NCBI RefSeq assembly: GCF_003315795.1
Contig: NZ_QMEY01000002.1
Location: 62,001-126,000, forward strand
Source: Spongiactinospora rosea
GTDB lineage: Bacteria; Actinomycetota; Actinomycetes; Streptosporangiales; Streptosporangiaceae
DNA length: 64,000 bases
Reading direction: 5' to 3'
The translations under genes were made by a program, and so were the position numbers. The notes below the pieces were generated by a model that was not told the DNA's origin, did no database searches, and worked only from the letters and a program-made list of their open reading frames with translations. Shown here piece after piece: positions 18,156-28,200 of the stretch. Every line of letters starts with the position of its first letter. Position 1 is the stretch's first letter.

Positions 18156-21100
18156 CTACTCGGCGCGCGGTCGGGAGGGGTGGCGTGGACCGGCCCCTGG
18201 CGGCGGGTCCAGGACCGACTGGTACGGACGGCCCGAACTGATCGCGGTGGCCATGGCGTCGTAGATCTCCAGGATGGCCTTCTTCGTGCGGGCGAACTCC
18301 TCGGGCCGGGTGTTCCTGAACGCCCGGAAGGTGTCCATGATGTAGTCGACGTCGTCATGGCTCACGCCGTAGAGGTGGAAATAGGCCGCGTCCAGCTCGG
18401 CACGCAGCCAGAAGCGGCGTTCGTCGTCCCAACGGTACGGCGGGCCATCATCGAGATGGTCGCGGGCGAACGGCTCCATGGCGTAGGAGGTGTAGGTCAG
18501 TTCCAGCACCCGGGTTCGAACCCAGCGGTCCAGACGCTCGCCGGAATCCCACAGGCAACCCTCGGAGTACTCGCCGGGCGACAGCACCGGAAGCTGGCGA
18601 ACTGTGAAGTACTTCAAGTGTGTTCCGCTGCTCTTCTGTCTGACCACATAGTCCAGAACAAACGCCGAAAGATTCCCCAGGAGGCACGCTGCTGGGCCCT
18701 GACCTGGAAGCATTAAAAGCGTGGTGTCGGGGGTCGCCGATCGAGGTAGTGCCGAAGCAATCATTGTTCGAACATCTGAGCTGCGGCAGATGTCGCGCCA
18801 GCCGAGCAGCCACTCCCGGTCCCAGCGAAGGACGCGCCGGTTGTTCCGGGAGCCTTCGGCCGGCCGGAGACGGGCCTTGATCTCCTTCTCGGGGACCCAG
18901 TACCGAGGAGTGGTGAGGTAGGACGGGTCGTCCTTCTGCTCAGCGCTAGGGCGTGGCAGGGTGCCGACGTTGGCCTGCGCCTGGGTCTGTCCTTCGTAGG
19001 TGCCGTACCGGTCGTCGAAGTGGTGGAGCATCTTCGCCTCGAACAGCGGCAAGAGCCGCTCGCCGTCTCGGACAAGGCGGTTACCGTCGAACTCCCAGCC
19101 ATTGTCGAGCATGTCCTGCAGTGTCTCGTTCTCGGCGGCGCTGGGACGGAAGAGCCCGGAGTCGTTGGCCATATGCAACATAGCCAAGAACGACAACCCC
19201 CACGGATTGACGCCCTCACCGCCATTAGGCGAGTCGCGCCAGAGGACCGGGACCCGCCGGTAGATCTCGACGGTGATCTCGGCATTCCGCTTGTAGTCAA
19301 ACACCGGAAGGGTACCGGTGTTGGGATTGAGCAGCGTGATGTCTTCAGGCGTCAGGGTGAAGCGTCGGTCGGCTATTTGCGGAACCTGGCGGAGCCGGAA
19401 CGCGAGGTGGATCCGATCCTGCGGCGCCTGCCGACCCGTTCCGCTCCAGAGGCAGAACCGAACCCGGTGATCGACATTCTCGAAGAGCTTCTCCTCGTTC
19501 TCGAAGTCGTAGAGCGAGGCGAGGGTTTTGGCCTCCACCATGTCCTTGAAGAAGAACTGCGTGGTGGCATCGGTGGCGATACCGGTGGGCAGCACCATGC
19601 CGACCCGCCCCCGATCATTGATCACCATGCGTCCGGTCTCGGCGAACACCGCGTAGGTGTTGATGTCCCCCCGCCCGGTCAGCGGATAGCGGCCGGAGTC
19701 GCGGAGGAACGACGCCTGCCCCTCGGCCTTACGAAGTTCGGTGACGAAGGCCGCGTACAGCAGCCTGTCGGCCTCCTCGGCGCTGTCGGCGAGGGCCGCG
19801 ATGGCCTTCTTGCGAGCTGCGGCGTTCTTGGCGTTGGCGATGTCTTCATCCCGGAACGCGAAGAACTCCTTCTCCTGGATCTTGACCCGCTCCCACGGCG
19901 GGTTACCGATGACGCAGGTGAAACCGCCGGTCCACCCGGTCGGTTCACCCGTCTGCCCGTGCTCCGCTTCCTGGAACAGATGCGGGAACTCAATGTGCCA
20001 ATGGAAGAAACGGAACGTCTTGGCGAGCTCCGCCACTCGCTCGGCGATCCGCTGCTGACGCGTGTCGAACGATTCGCCGCCGATCCAGTCCAGCGTGGAC
20101 CGAGTGATCGCCTGGAGCCGGGTTTCGGCGGTGAGCTCCTGGACGAACGCGGCACACCAGGCGTCGGCCACCCGCTTGACGGGCAACCGCTCTTTGTCGA
20201 TCAAGCGGAGCCGCCGACGCTGGACCGCGGCCCCCGCGAGGTCGTCCGGCAACGATGTGACGATCTGGCGGGTGCGCGCCCCGAGGCGCGCGGCGGAAAG
20301 GTCGTTCTCATCCAGGTCGAAGAGGGTGCCCAGGACGACGCCTTTGGCGGCGCGGTCCGCTGCTTCCGCGCTTTCCTTGGCCACGGCCGCCGCGACCCTT
20401 TTGTCGTCCCCCTCGATCGGCTTGAACGCCTCTTTCGGAATACCGCTGTCCATTAACACGGGTGTCGTACCCAGCAAGGCGTTGCCGACGCGGATGTTGG
20501 CGTCCAGGAACGCGAGCGGCCTGCCCGGCTCGACCGACTCGATCCAGAGCGAGACCTTGGCCAGCTCGACGGCCATCTCGTTGAGGTCGACACCATGGAT
20601 ACAGCGGGAGACGACCTCCCGCATCGCGTGCCGCACCAAGGCGGGCGAGGGCTCGTCCTCACCGACGCGGACCTGGGCGACGCGCCGGGCGATCCGGTGC
20701 GCGGCGGCGACCAGGAACGCGCCTGACCCACAGGCGGGGTCGCAGACGGTGACGTTCAGAAGCGCCGCGACCTTGCCCTCCACCGTGTCGGCCGAGCGAG
20801 CCGCCTCGTCGAGGACGGGATCGAGCGTGGTGTCGAGGAGTGCCTCGCGCAGGGAGGTCGGTGTGTAGTACGAGCCGGTCGTCTTGCGCGTGCTGCCGTC
20901 GGCCCTACGTAGGGTGAACGTCCGGTCGGCGGTGGTGGTGTCGAGGTCGACGTGGAACTCCAGCAGCCATTCGTAGACGCTGCCCAGTTCCTCCGAGCCC
21001 AGCTCGCGGAAGTTGACCGGTCGGCGCTGAACACCCGTGTCCACGACGGCGAGGTGGCGGATGGCCGTGAGCAGGTGGGCGTTGTCGATCCGCATCCCCG

Positions 21101-22403
21101 CAAGCGGCGCGTCCAGCTCATCGGGACGGCTTCGGTCCAGCCGTGTGCCGTCGGGCAGCTCGGTGATCCGCTCGAAGAGCCCACCGAGGCCGGGAATGGC
21201 CAGCTCGGGACGGCCTTGCTCCTCCCCGAGGCCGCGCATGACCAGCTCAACGGCCTCCCAGAGATCATCGTGATGATCTATGCCACCGCGAACGGCGCGG
21301 TCACGGAGCCGCTGGGCGGAGAAGTACGTGCCATAAAGCTCCCGGGCGGCGAGGATCCGTTTGCGTTCCTCCACGAGCTCCGGGTCCTCCGGGATCGGCA
21401 TCAGCAGGACGTCGCGCTCCTCGGCGATGAACCAGAACAGCAGCCGGTAGACCAACCGGAGCAACGCGCGGTTGTAGTCCTCCTTGCTCAGCCTGGCCGG
21501 CTTCTCCAGGGTCCCCGCACCTGCGGTGAGCTCACCCATGGTGTCGGCCTGCGCCGAAAGCTCGGCGGGCGTCCTGCGCCCTTCCAGATGACCGCGGAGC
21601 CGGTCGTTGGCCGGATGCCGCAGGAACCCGGTTCCCAGGGTATTGATCGCCTGCTCGACTCCCAGCCGGAGGCGGCGGAGGGCGCGGTCGCCGACCTGGA
21701 CGGCGTCGGCCCGCCACTGTTCCAGCCAGCAGTCGGCCGGGGGTTTTCCCTCCGGCACCGTGAGCCGAGTGGCATGCACGAGGCGGTAGAGCAGCACGAA
21801 GTCGGGGAAGAGCTGCTCCTCGAAGATCAGTTCAAGGTCGAACTCCACGTACGCGGAGCCCGCCAGAGACCGTGTGTCGCGCAGGAGCCGGAGCCTACTG
21901 CCGTTGGAGAGGATCGCCCACAGGTGATCGTCGCTCCGGTTGAGCAGTTCCTGCACCATCGACTGGGGTGCCTGGGCGGTGACCCGCGGGGTGCGGTGGT
22001 CGAGATCGACCTTCCAGCCGACGAGGTGGATCGGCACCGGTCCGTAGCGGTGGCTGACCGGATAAGTGACGTCCTCCACCGTGATCCCGCCCGACGGCTG
22101 GAGCACCCCGTAGTCGAGCTGGCGGAACAACGGAAGCAGCCACCGGTCACGGGCCCTCGGTGATCTGCCCTCTTGTTCAGCCCGCTGCACCTCCTTGCTG
22201 AAGCCGGTCCAGGCGGACTTCATGTAGTCGAAGGCCCTTGCTGCGGCTTCGCGAACGTTCTCATGCGGCAGAAGCCCATAGGTGCCCGGCTCTCGGCCCT
22301 TCAGCGCGTCCTCGCCGGACCTGACCTCCAGGACCCGCTCGAACAGATCTGCGGGCAGCAGACCGCCTGCCGTACGCAGCGAAGGAAACGCGGATCTGCT
22401 CAT
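18156..22403 (-). CDS. Large N6-adenine DNA methyltransferase (PglX/DrmMI/type IIG-like)
   Basis: A 1,415-residue protein whose ATG overlaps the SNF2 gene stop (ATGA). Residues 1-500 are a type IIG-like helical and beta region (RYGPVPIHLVGWKVDLDHRT; LVYRLLFWFIAEERD), without a clear PD-(D/E)xK triad. The methyltransferase core has motif I DPACGSGAFL (555-564), HGVDLNEMAVELAKVSLW, and motif IV NPPW near residue 835, characteristic of N6-adenine enzymes. The C-terminal 400 residues resemble a target-recognition region (TTPRYWVPEKEI). Size and architecture match PglX of BREX and DrmMI of class 1 DISARM. It should mark self DNA so the neighbouring helicases and nucleases spare it. Confidence 0.9.
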   Translation of the reverse strand: MSRSAFPSLRTAGGLLPADLFERVLEVRSGEDALKGREPGTYGLLPHENVREAAARAFDYMKSAWTGFSKEVQRAEQEGRSPRARDRWLLPLFRQLDYGVLQPSGGITVEDVTYPVSHRYGPVPIHLVGWKVDLDHRTPRVTAQAPQSMVQELLNRSDDHLWAILSNGSRLRLLRDTRSLAGSAYVEFDLELIFEEQLFPDFVLLYRLVHATRLTVPEGKPPADCWLEQWRADAVQVGDRALRRLRLGVEQAINTLGTGFLRHPANDRLRGHLEGRRTPAELSAQADTMGELTAGAGTLEKPARLSKEDYNRALLRLVYRLLFWFIAEERDVLLMPIPEDPELVEERKRILAARELYGTYFSAQRLRDRAVRGGIDHHDDLWEAVELVMRGLGEEQGRPELAIPGLGGLFERITELPDGTRLDRSRPDELDAPLAGMRIDNAHLLTAIRHLAVVDTGVQRRPVNFRELGSEELGSVYEWLLEFHVDLDTTTADRTFTLRRADGSTRKTTGSYYTPTSLREALLDTTLDPVLDEAARSADTVEGKVAALLNVTVCDPACGSGAFLVAAAHRIARRVAQVRVGEDEPSPALVRHAMREVVSRCIHGVDLNEMAVELAKVSLWIESVEPGRPLAFLDANIRVGNALLGTTPVLMDSGIPKEAFKPIEGDDKRVAAAVAKESAEAADRAAKGVVLGTLFDLDENDLSAARLGARTRQIVTSLPDDLAGAAVQRRRLRLIDKERLPVKRVADAWCAAFVQELTAETRLQAITRSTLDWIGGESFDTRQQRIAERVAELAKTFRFFHWHIEFPHLFQEAEHGQTGEPTGWTGGFTCVIGNPPWERVKIQEKEFFAFRDEDIANAKNAAARKKAIAALADSAEEADRLLYAAFVTELRKAEGQASFLRDSGRYPLTGRGDINTYAVFAETGRMVINDRGRVGMVLPTGIATDATTQFFFKDMVEAKTLASLYDFENEEKLFENVDHRVRFCLWSGTGRQAPQDRIHLAFRLRQVPQIADRRFTLTPEDITLLNPNTGTLPVFDYKRNAEITVEIYRRVPVLWRDSPNGGEGVNPWGLSFLAMLHMANDSGLFRPSAAENETLQDMLDNGWEFDGNRLVRDGERLLPLFEAKMLHHFDDRYGTYEGQTQAQANVGTLPRPSAEQKDDPSYLTTPRYWVPEKEIKARLRPAEGSRNNRRVLRWDREWLLGWRDICRSSDVRTMIASALPRSATPDTTLLMLPGQGPAACLLGNLSAFVLDYVVRQKSSGTHLKYFTVRQLPVLSPGEYSEGCLWDSGERLDRWVRTRVLELTYTSYAMEPFARDHLDDGPPYRWDDERRFWLRAELDAAYFHLYGVSHDDVDYIMDTFRAFRNTRPEEFARTKKAILEIYDAMATAISSGRPYQSVLDPPPGAGPRHPSRPRAE

Positions 22404-25240
22404 CGATGCACCGCCGGGAGGTAAACGTACACACCGAGTAGGTCGGCGGGCTTGTTGGCCGCCACCTGAACCTTGCTGACACCGCTCTGCCGGGTGGCCT
22501 CGCGAACGCGCCGATGCGAATCGCGCAGCCGTACGGCGAGCGCGTCGGCTTCGGCGTCCAGCGCGGGCCGCAACTGCGCCATCAGTTTCGACCGGCCGTC
22601 AGCACCGGGAACAAGAAGCCGCTGGAGGTCATCACGGGCGAGATCGGGAGCGAAATTGCCGCTGGGCTCGGCGGATAGCAGTGCTTCCACCTCCTCCGGT
22701 GGCAGCCAGTCCAGATCGTCCTGCCGTCCCCGGAAGGCCAGGGCCCGCGCCTCTTCGGCGACCAGCGGCCGTTCACCATCTCGTCCGGGCAGGGTCAGGT
22801 GCATGCGAAACCGGGCCAGGAGGAGCGTCGTCCGGCGCTCGACGGCGTTCGTTCGCATCACACCGCAGCGGCAGGCCGGCCGAGGGCCGGAGGTCTTCGG
22901 GTCAAGTGCGCTGTCGAGGACGTAACGGGCGATCGCTGCGACGCCGGCATCAGTACGGTCCAAATGCGCATGGCGGCGCGGCACGGGCAGGTCGCGATGG
23001 AAAGGCAGGGGCTGCGGCTGTCCAGCAGGAAGAGCGTCGCGCAGTCCCGCGGGGATGGTGGCGGTGACGGCGGTGAAGCCGAAATCCGTATCGACGAGCG
23101 AGGATCCCAGAGCATCGAGAGATTCACGGACGAACTCTTCGATCTCACCCTGGGTGCCAAGGCTGGATCTGATTTCCGCGAGTTCCCGCGCGACTTCATC
23201 TGGCTTGATGCCCGCCTGCGCGAACTTGGTGCGGGAACGGCGTTCCCGCTCGGCTGAACTCTCCCATTCGGCATGCAGGTCGGTGGCGCTGAATCCGTCG
23301 AGAGGAAGTTGCTCCCATGTCTCGGTGTTGGAGGTGAGCAGTTCCTCCATGAGCGCCTCGACGAGCTGATTGGAGAAGTTCGGAACCGGTACGCTGACGC
23401 CGAGGCTCCTCCTGATCTCTTCGTGCTTGCGGATGAGAACTCTCATCACGATCTCGTCGATCAGGTTGTCCGCACCGAGAATGGTCACCGCGCGGACCCT
23501 GTCGGCGGGCTGCCCGAACCGGTCGACCCGGCCTTCGCGCTGCTCGTGACGGGTCGGATTCCAGGCCAGGTCGTAGTGGACCACCGCCTGGAAGGCGTCC
23601 TGCAGGTTGACGCCTTCGGACAGGCAGTCGGTGGCCACGAGAACGTGCCGGCCCTCGACGCCGCGCAGTTCGTCGATCCGGCCCTCACGCTCGCTCGGCG
23701 GAAGAGTACCGGTGACGCAGCCGACCGTGGCCGTCGGTCCAAGCCGCTCGCGCAGGTGGGCGGCGACGTATTCGGCGGTGTCGATGAACCGGCAGAAGAC
23801 GATCGGGTCGAAGCCGTCGGCGAGCAGGCCTTCCACGACGTCACCGATCTTGGCGAGTTTGGCGTCTCGCATGCCCGCGAGGGCGTCGGCGGCCTTGGCG
23901 AAGCGGAGCAGCCGGGCCCGCTCGCTCTGGTCGGATTCGTCTAGGTCATCGGCGCCGGGGACCACGTCGATCGACTCGGCCGCCTCGTCATCGTCGGTAT
24001 CGAGCACGGTGGATCGGCCGATCCGGTCGGCTTCCTCCGGGGTTTCGCTCTCCATGCCCTTGGCCCGGGTCCGCAGCGTCGCGGAGGCCGCCTTGGGCGA
24101 GGAGGCGAGGGCCCGCATCAGCGCCAGTATCGACCAGTACCGGACACGCTGCCGCAGTTGGCCATCCGAGTCATCCCGGACGGTCTCCCGCGCATAGGCC
24201 AGGACCTGGCGGAAAAGCTTGCGGTAATCGTCGCTCAGGTAGTAGCGCTCCTCACGCGTCTCCCGGGCGGAGGGGAACCTGGTGTCCTCGTTCAGGTAGC
24301 CCTTGATGTCACCGCGGCGGCGCTGAACCATGTGCCGCGCGAGGCGTTCCCGGTCTTTGACATCGTCGAAATCGAGCCCGGCCAGGTCGGGATCGAGCAG
24401 CCCGATGAGGTTGCGGAACCCTTCCTCCTTGCCGCTGTGCGGGGTCGCGGTGACCAGGAGCAGATGTTGTTCCCGCTTCTTCGCGAGCTCACGGACCAGG
24501 TTGTAGCGCTGGGTCCGCCCGCCCGTGGACGTGCCGTCCGCGACGCATGTGTGCGCCTCGTCCACGATCACCAGGTCGCGACAGGAGGTGATGAACTCCT
24601 TCATCCGATGGGGAGCCTTGATGAAGTCGGTGGAGACCACGGTGTGCTTGTAGTAGTGGAAGATGGACTGGTCGTCGCCGATCAGGTTCTTCTGGAGCCG
24701 CTTGACCGTGCTCGGGAGGACCAGCTCGGCGTCGATCCGGAACTTGTCACGCAACTCGTCTTGCCATTGTTCGGCCAGTGCCGGGCTGCACAGCACGGTC
24801 AGGCCCGTCGCGCTGCCCTGGGCGAGCAGTTCGGCGGCGATCAGGGACGCCTCGATGGTCTTGCCGATGCCGACGTCGTCCGCGATCAAAAGCCGTACCG
24901 TCTCTTGGCGCAGTGCCATCAGCAACGGCACGAGCTGGTAGGGCCGAGGTTCGACGGCGAGCCCCGCCATGGACCGGAACGGTCCGGCCGTCGCCCGGAA
25001 GCCGATGCGCAGAGCGGTACGCAGCAGCCCCGCCCTCGCGGAGTTGCCCGCATCATCCGGCCGCGGCGGGGCAAAGGCCGCCTGTTCGACGGGCTCGATC
25101 CCGGTCAGGATCGCCGCTATCTCGTCATCCCCGCCACCGAGCGGCCGGACGATGAGGAAGTCGTCGGTGGAGCCGGAAAGGACCACCCAGTCACGATTGC
25201 GAGCGCTGACAAGCGAACCGGGGGTGAAGACAGCGGTCAA
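22400..25240 (-). CDS. drmD: DrmD-like SNF2-family helicase
   Basis: A 946-residue protein starting at TTG 25240, which overlaps the stop of the upstream helicase (TTGA); AGGGAG six bases before supports this start. It is an SF2 Snf2/RapA-type motor: Walker A DDVGIGKTIEA (about 121-131), DEAH in IVDEAHTC, motif III TATPHSGK, and a C-terminal lobe with EGVNLQDAF and RHEQREGRVDRFGQ. A roughly 300-residue C-terminal extension carries helices and a short Cys pair (CRCGV). Length and motif layout fit DrmD, the class 1 DISARM helicase. It should translocate on double-stranded DNA. It is co-translated with the methyltransferase through a 4-base overlap. Confidence 0.9.
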   Translation of the reverse strand: MTAVFTPGSLVSARNRDWVVLSGSTDDFLIVRPLGGGDDEIAAILTGIEPVEQAAFAPPRPDDAGNSARAGLLRTALRIGFRATAGPFRSMAGLAVEPRPYQLVPLLMALRQETVRLLIADDVGIGKTIEASLIAAELLAQGSATGLTVLCSPALAEQWQDELRDKFRIDAELVLPSTVKRLQKNLIGDDQSIFHYYKHTVVSTDFIKAPHRMKEFITSCRDLVIVDEAHTCVADGTSTGGRTQRYNLVRELAKKREQHLLLVTATPHSGKEEGFRNLIGLLDPDLAGLDFDDVKDRERLARHMVQRRRGDIKGYLNEDTRFPSARETREERYYLSDDYRKLFRQVLAYARETVRDDSDGQLRQRVRYWSILALMRALASSPKAASATLRTRAKGMESETPEEADRIGRSTVLDTDDDEAAESIDVVPGADDLDESDQSERARLLRFAKAADALAGMRDAKLAKIGDVVEGLLADGFDPIVFCRFIDTAEYVAAHLRERLGPTATVGCVTGTLPPSEREGRIDELRGVEGRHVLVATDCLSEGVNLQDAFQAVVHYDLAWNPTRHEQREGRVDRFGQPADRVRAVTILGADNLIDEIVMRVLIRKHEEIRRSLGVSVPVPNFSNQLVEALMEELLTSNTETWEQLPLDGFSATDLHAEWESSAERERRSRTKFAQAGIKPDEVARELAEIRSSLGTQGEIEEFVRESLDALGSSLVDTDFGFTAVTATIPAGLRDALPAGQPQPLPFHRDLPVPRRHAHLDRTDAGVAAIARYVLDSALDPKTSGPRPACRCGVMRTNAVERRTTLLLARFRMHLTLPGRDGERPLVAEEARALAFRGRQDDLDWLPPEEVEALLSAEPSGNFAPDLARDDLQRLLVPGADGRSKLMAQLRPALDAEADALAVRLRDSHRRVREATRQSGVSKVQVAANKPADLLGVYVYLPAVHR

Positions 25241-28200
25241 TGCGGCTCCCTGCGGCTGTTCCCGAACACGCTCGGATACTTTTTGACGATCTGCGAGTAG
25301 TCCCCACGGTACGGAACACGTACGACGCTCCAGCCGCGGTCCCGAAGTTCCTCTTCAGCGTCCTCATCTCGGCCGGGGCCGCTGCTGTTGTCCGGTCCGT
25401 CAATGAAGACAGCGACTTGTCCTGGGTAGACCATGTCCGGGGTGGCCCCACCGAGGTCGGCTGACAGTTGCTCGGGTGCGCGATATTCCCACTCCTCCAG
25501 CCAGCACACGAAGGCGTGAACCGGGTCGTTGGGCTCCGCGTCAAAGCGCACCGGCTCCCAGATGTCCTGCGGCGAGGAGGCGGGCGGCTCCGGCACGTCG
25601 GCCATGGACAGTTCCAGAAGCAGGTCTCGGGCGAGATGCCGATCGATCATTTCATGGTAGGGCTGATTGCTGAACGAAAGCAGGCAGTCGTAGCATGCCT
25701 TGGCACACCGCTCGCCGTTAACGGTGCCCCCGGTGTCCTCTCCGGTGACGACATCGAAGTGAGCGATCTCCAAGGCTTTCCGTGCCGCCCGGGCGAGAGC
25801 ATCGGTCTCCATGACCAGGCGGCGCAGCACACCCGCGCCGCCCTCGGAACTCTCGATGAACAAGGCCCGGCCGTGATCCGCCTCATCGGGAAGGAGTTCA
25901 CTGGCGAGCTCGCTGTCCTCCAATTGGAACTCGGCCTCGATACCACGCTCCAGGGCGTACATGAAGCTGATCGCGGCCTCGTCGCTCGCCGGCCTGGTCA
26001 TCCTGGAGACAAGGATGTTTCTGCGGTCCTCGACGTATGGGATGACCTGTTGCTTGGTCTGCACCAGCGACGCGTCGTCACGATGGTTGAGTTCCGGTGT
26101 GAAGGCGTCCTTCTCCGACAGCCAGCGACCCGTCTGTGTATTGATCCAGAAACCGGCACTGGTGTGGCGCCTGCGGCCCATGTTGGTGACCCGCACCGTC
26201 GCCGAGTCTCCGTAGGAGAGTGCCAAGGCCGCTGTGCCATTTCGTGTCGCTTCCGCGTCCAGGCGGCCCGGTCGTACCCCGTGGTCATTGAAGCGGTAGG
26301 AGGTCACCAAATCGTAGCCGGCCCGGCGGCGCTCCTCCTCGTCGGAGGAGATCCGGTCTCGGCGGACCGTCTTGACGGTCTGCAGCCGCAGCAGGCGGTT
26401 CATCGTCTTGCCGAGCCGTCCCCCGCACGACTCGCACATGTCAATGCCGACCACTGCGTCGTGCAGATAACCGCAGTACTCACAGCGCCGGGCCGACCGG
26501 GTGTCCAGGCCGCCGCCGCCCTGCTCGGTGGGCGCGAGTTGGACCTCCTTGACCTGATAGCGAGCGCCTTCGTGGTAGATGAGGGCGTCGGGGCCGAACT
26601 CACGTATGGCGATGAACCGGGGCCGGTGAATGAACTCCACATCGGTGCTCTTGCCATTGCGCGCCGCGATGTAGGCCCGCAACGGCAGCCTCGGGAAGGA
26701 GTAGCCGGGCAGAAATCCTTCCGACGCCAGATAGCGGTAGGAGTAGAAGTCGGTCTGGAAGTCTTCGGAGTCCTCGCTGCGGAGCAGCTTCAGTTGGTTC
26801 TCCGCCTCGCGGCGCCGGCTGATCGCCGCTTCGCGGACGCTCTTCTTCGTTGAGAGGTCGCCGATGATTCGGTGCTGCTCTTCCCGTTCGGCCTGGGCCG
26901 TTCGGTAGAGCTCGCGCCAACGCTCAAAAGCGTTGTCGAATTCCTTGGGAGCATCTTGAGCCGCGCGGTCGATCCAGTCGTCATGCCACCAGGATGTGAT
27001 CTTCAGTTCATTGGTGAGCTCGGACAACACCATGCGCGACCGCTCGGCCGCGCGCAACTGCGCTTGCCGAGCGGCAGCGGCTGTGGCGACCGTGGCCCGC
27101 AGTGGGAAGCCGGGCCGGTCCATGTCCAAGATCCCGGCGATCGAGCTGTCGAGCGGCAGACCGATCTCCGCGAGCCAGATCGCATTGACGTGGGAACTGA
27201 TCAGATCCTCGTTGGTGAGGTCCAGCCGCGGGGCGGCTACTGAACCGGCCACCATCTGATCCCTGTGCCGGAAGTAGTACTGGTCGTGCGCATAGCCGGA
27301 CGAGCAATACGTGACGACCAGGGCGGGCTGTCCCGATCGGCCGGCGCGCCCGGCCCGCTGTGCGTAGTTGGCCGGAGTCGGCGGTACGTTGCGCATCGCT
27401 ACGGCGTTGAGGCTGACGATGTCGATCCCCAGTTCCATGGTCGGAGAGCAGTACAGCACCTGTAGGTCCCCACTCCGGAACTGCTCTTCGCGCTGTGCAC
27501 GGACCTCGTTATGCACTTGAGCCGTATGCTCACGCCCCTGGAGCCCTGCCAAATTCGCAGCCTTCTCCCGGTACAAACGCTGGAAGAACGGATTGACCCG
27601 TGGCCTTCTCTCCACAGCGACCTGTTTTCTGATCCGGTCTTCAGCACCGGACTCACCGTCGCCCAAACGCCAAAGGATCGCGGATGCCTTGAGCTGGTAC
27701 CCGCCCCGCTCGTCGGCGAGCAGGCCGCACCGTTCAGCGACGGCCAGCATGTCACGGATCATGGCGTGGGCATCGTCCCTGGTGAGCCCATGGTGCTCCC
27801 GGAGCAGGTACTTGCCGTAGGCGCCGAAGCCGGTCAGGTGCAGGTCTTTGGTGGAGCGCAGGCCGCCATGACCTCCGGCGCGCGGGTAAGCGACCGCTGC
27901 ATAAATGACGTTCTCCGTCTGTTCCATGGCCCAGGGTTGATCGAGGTAGTGTCGGCTCTCCTCCTTTAGCTGGGCGAAGCCTGGCTCGGTCAGGCAGTCG
28001 GCGTCGATCGCCAGCACCCTGCGCAACTCGTCCAGCAGAGTCCGCAGCAGGTCCTCACGGGCCTTTGCCGGATCGTCGCGGAGCGCGTAGTGCGTCCCGT
28101 CCCACAGATCCTGGGCGGCTGCTATCTCTGGTAGGTCCAGGTAGTCGACTTTGAGCAGGCCGGTCTGCTCCAGGTTCGGCATGGTGATGCGCCAGCCACG

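Noticed and set aside
19020..20456. 478-codon plus-strand frame inside the methyltransferase gene
   Set aside because: Antisense shadow; the minus strand encodes clear methylase motifs through the same span.
18156..22403. Type IIG restriction activity in the methyltransferase N-terminus
   Set aside because: The layout resembles type IIG proteins, but I could not find a PD-(D/E)xK triad.
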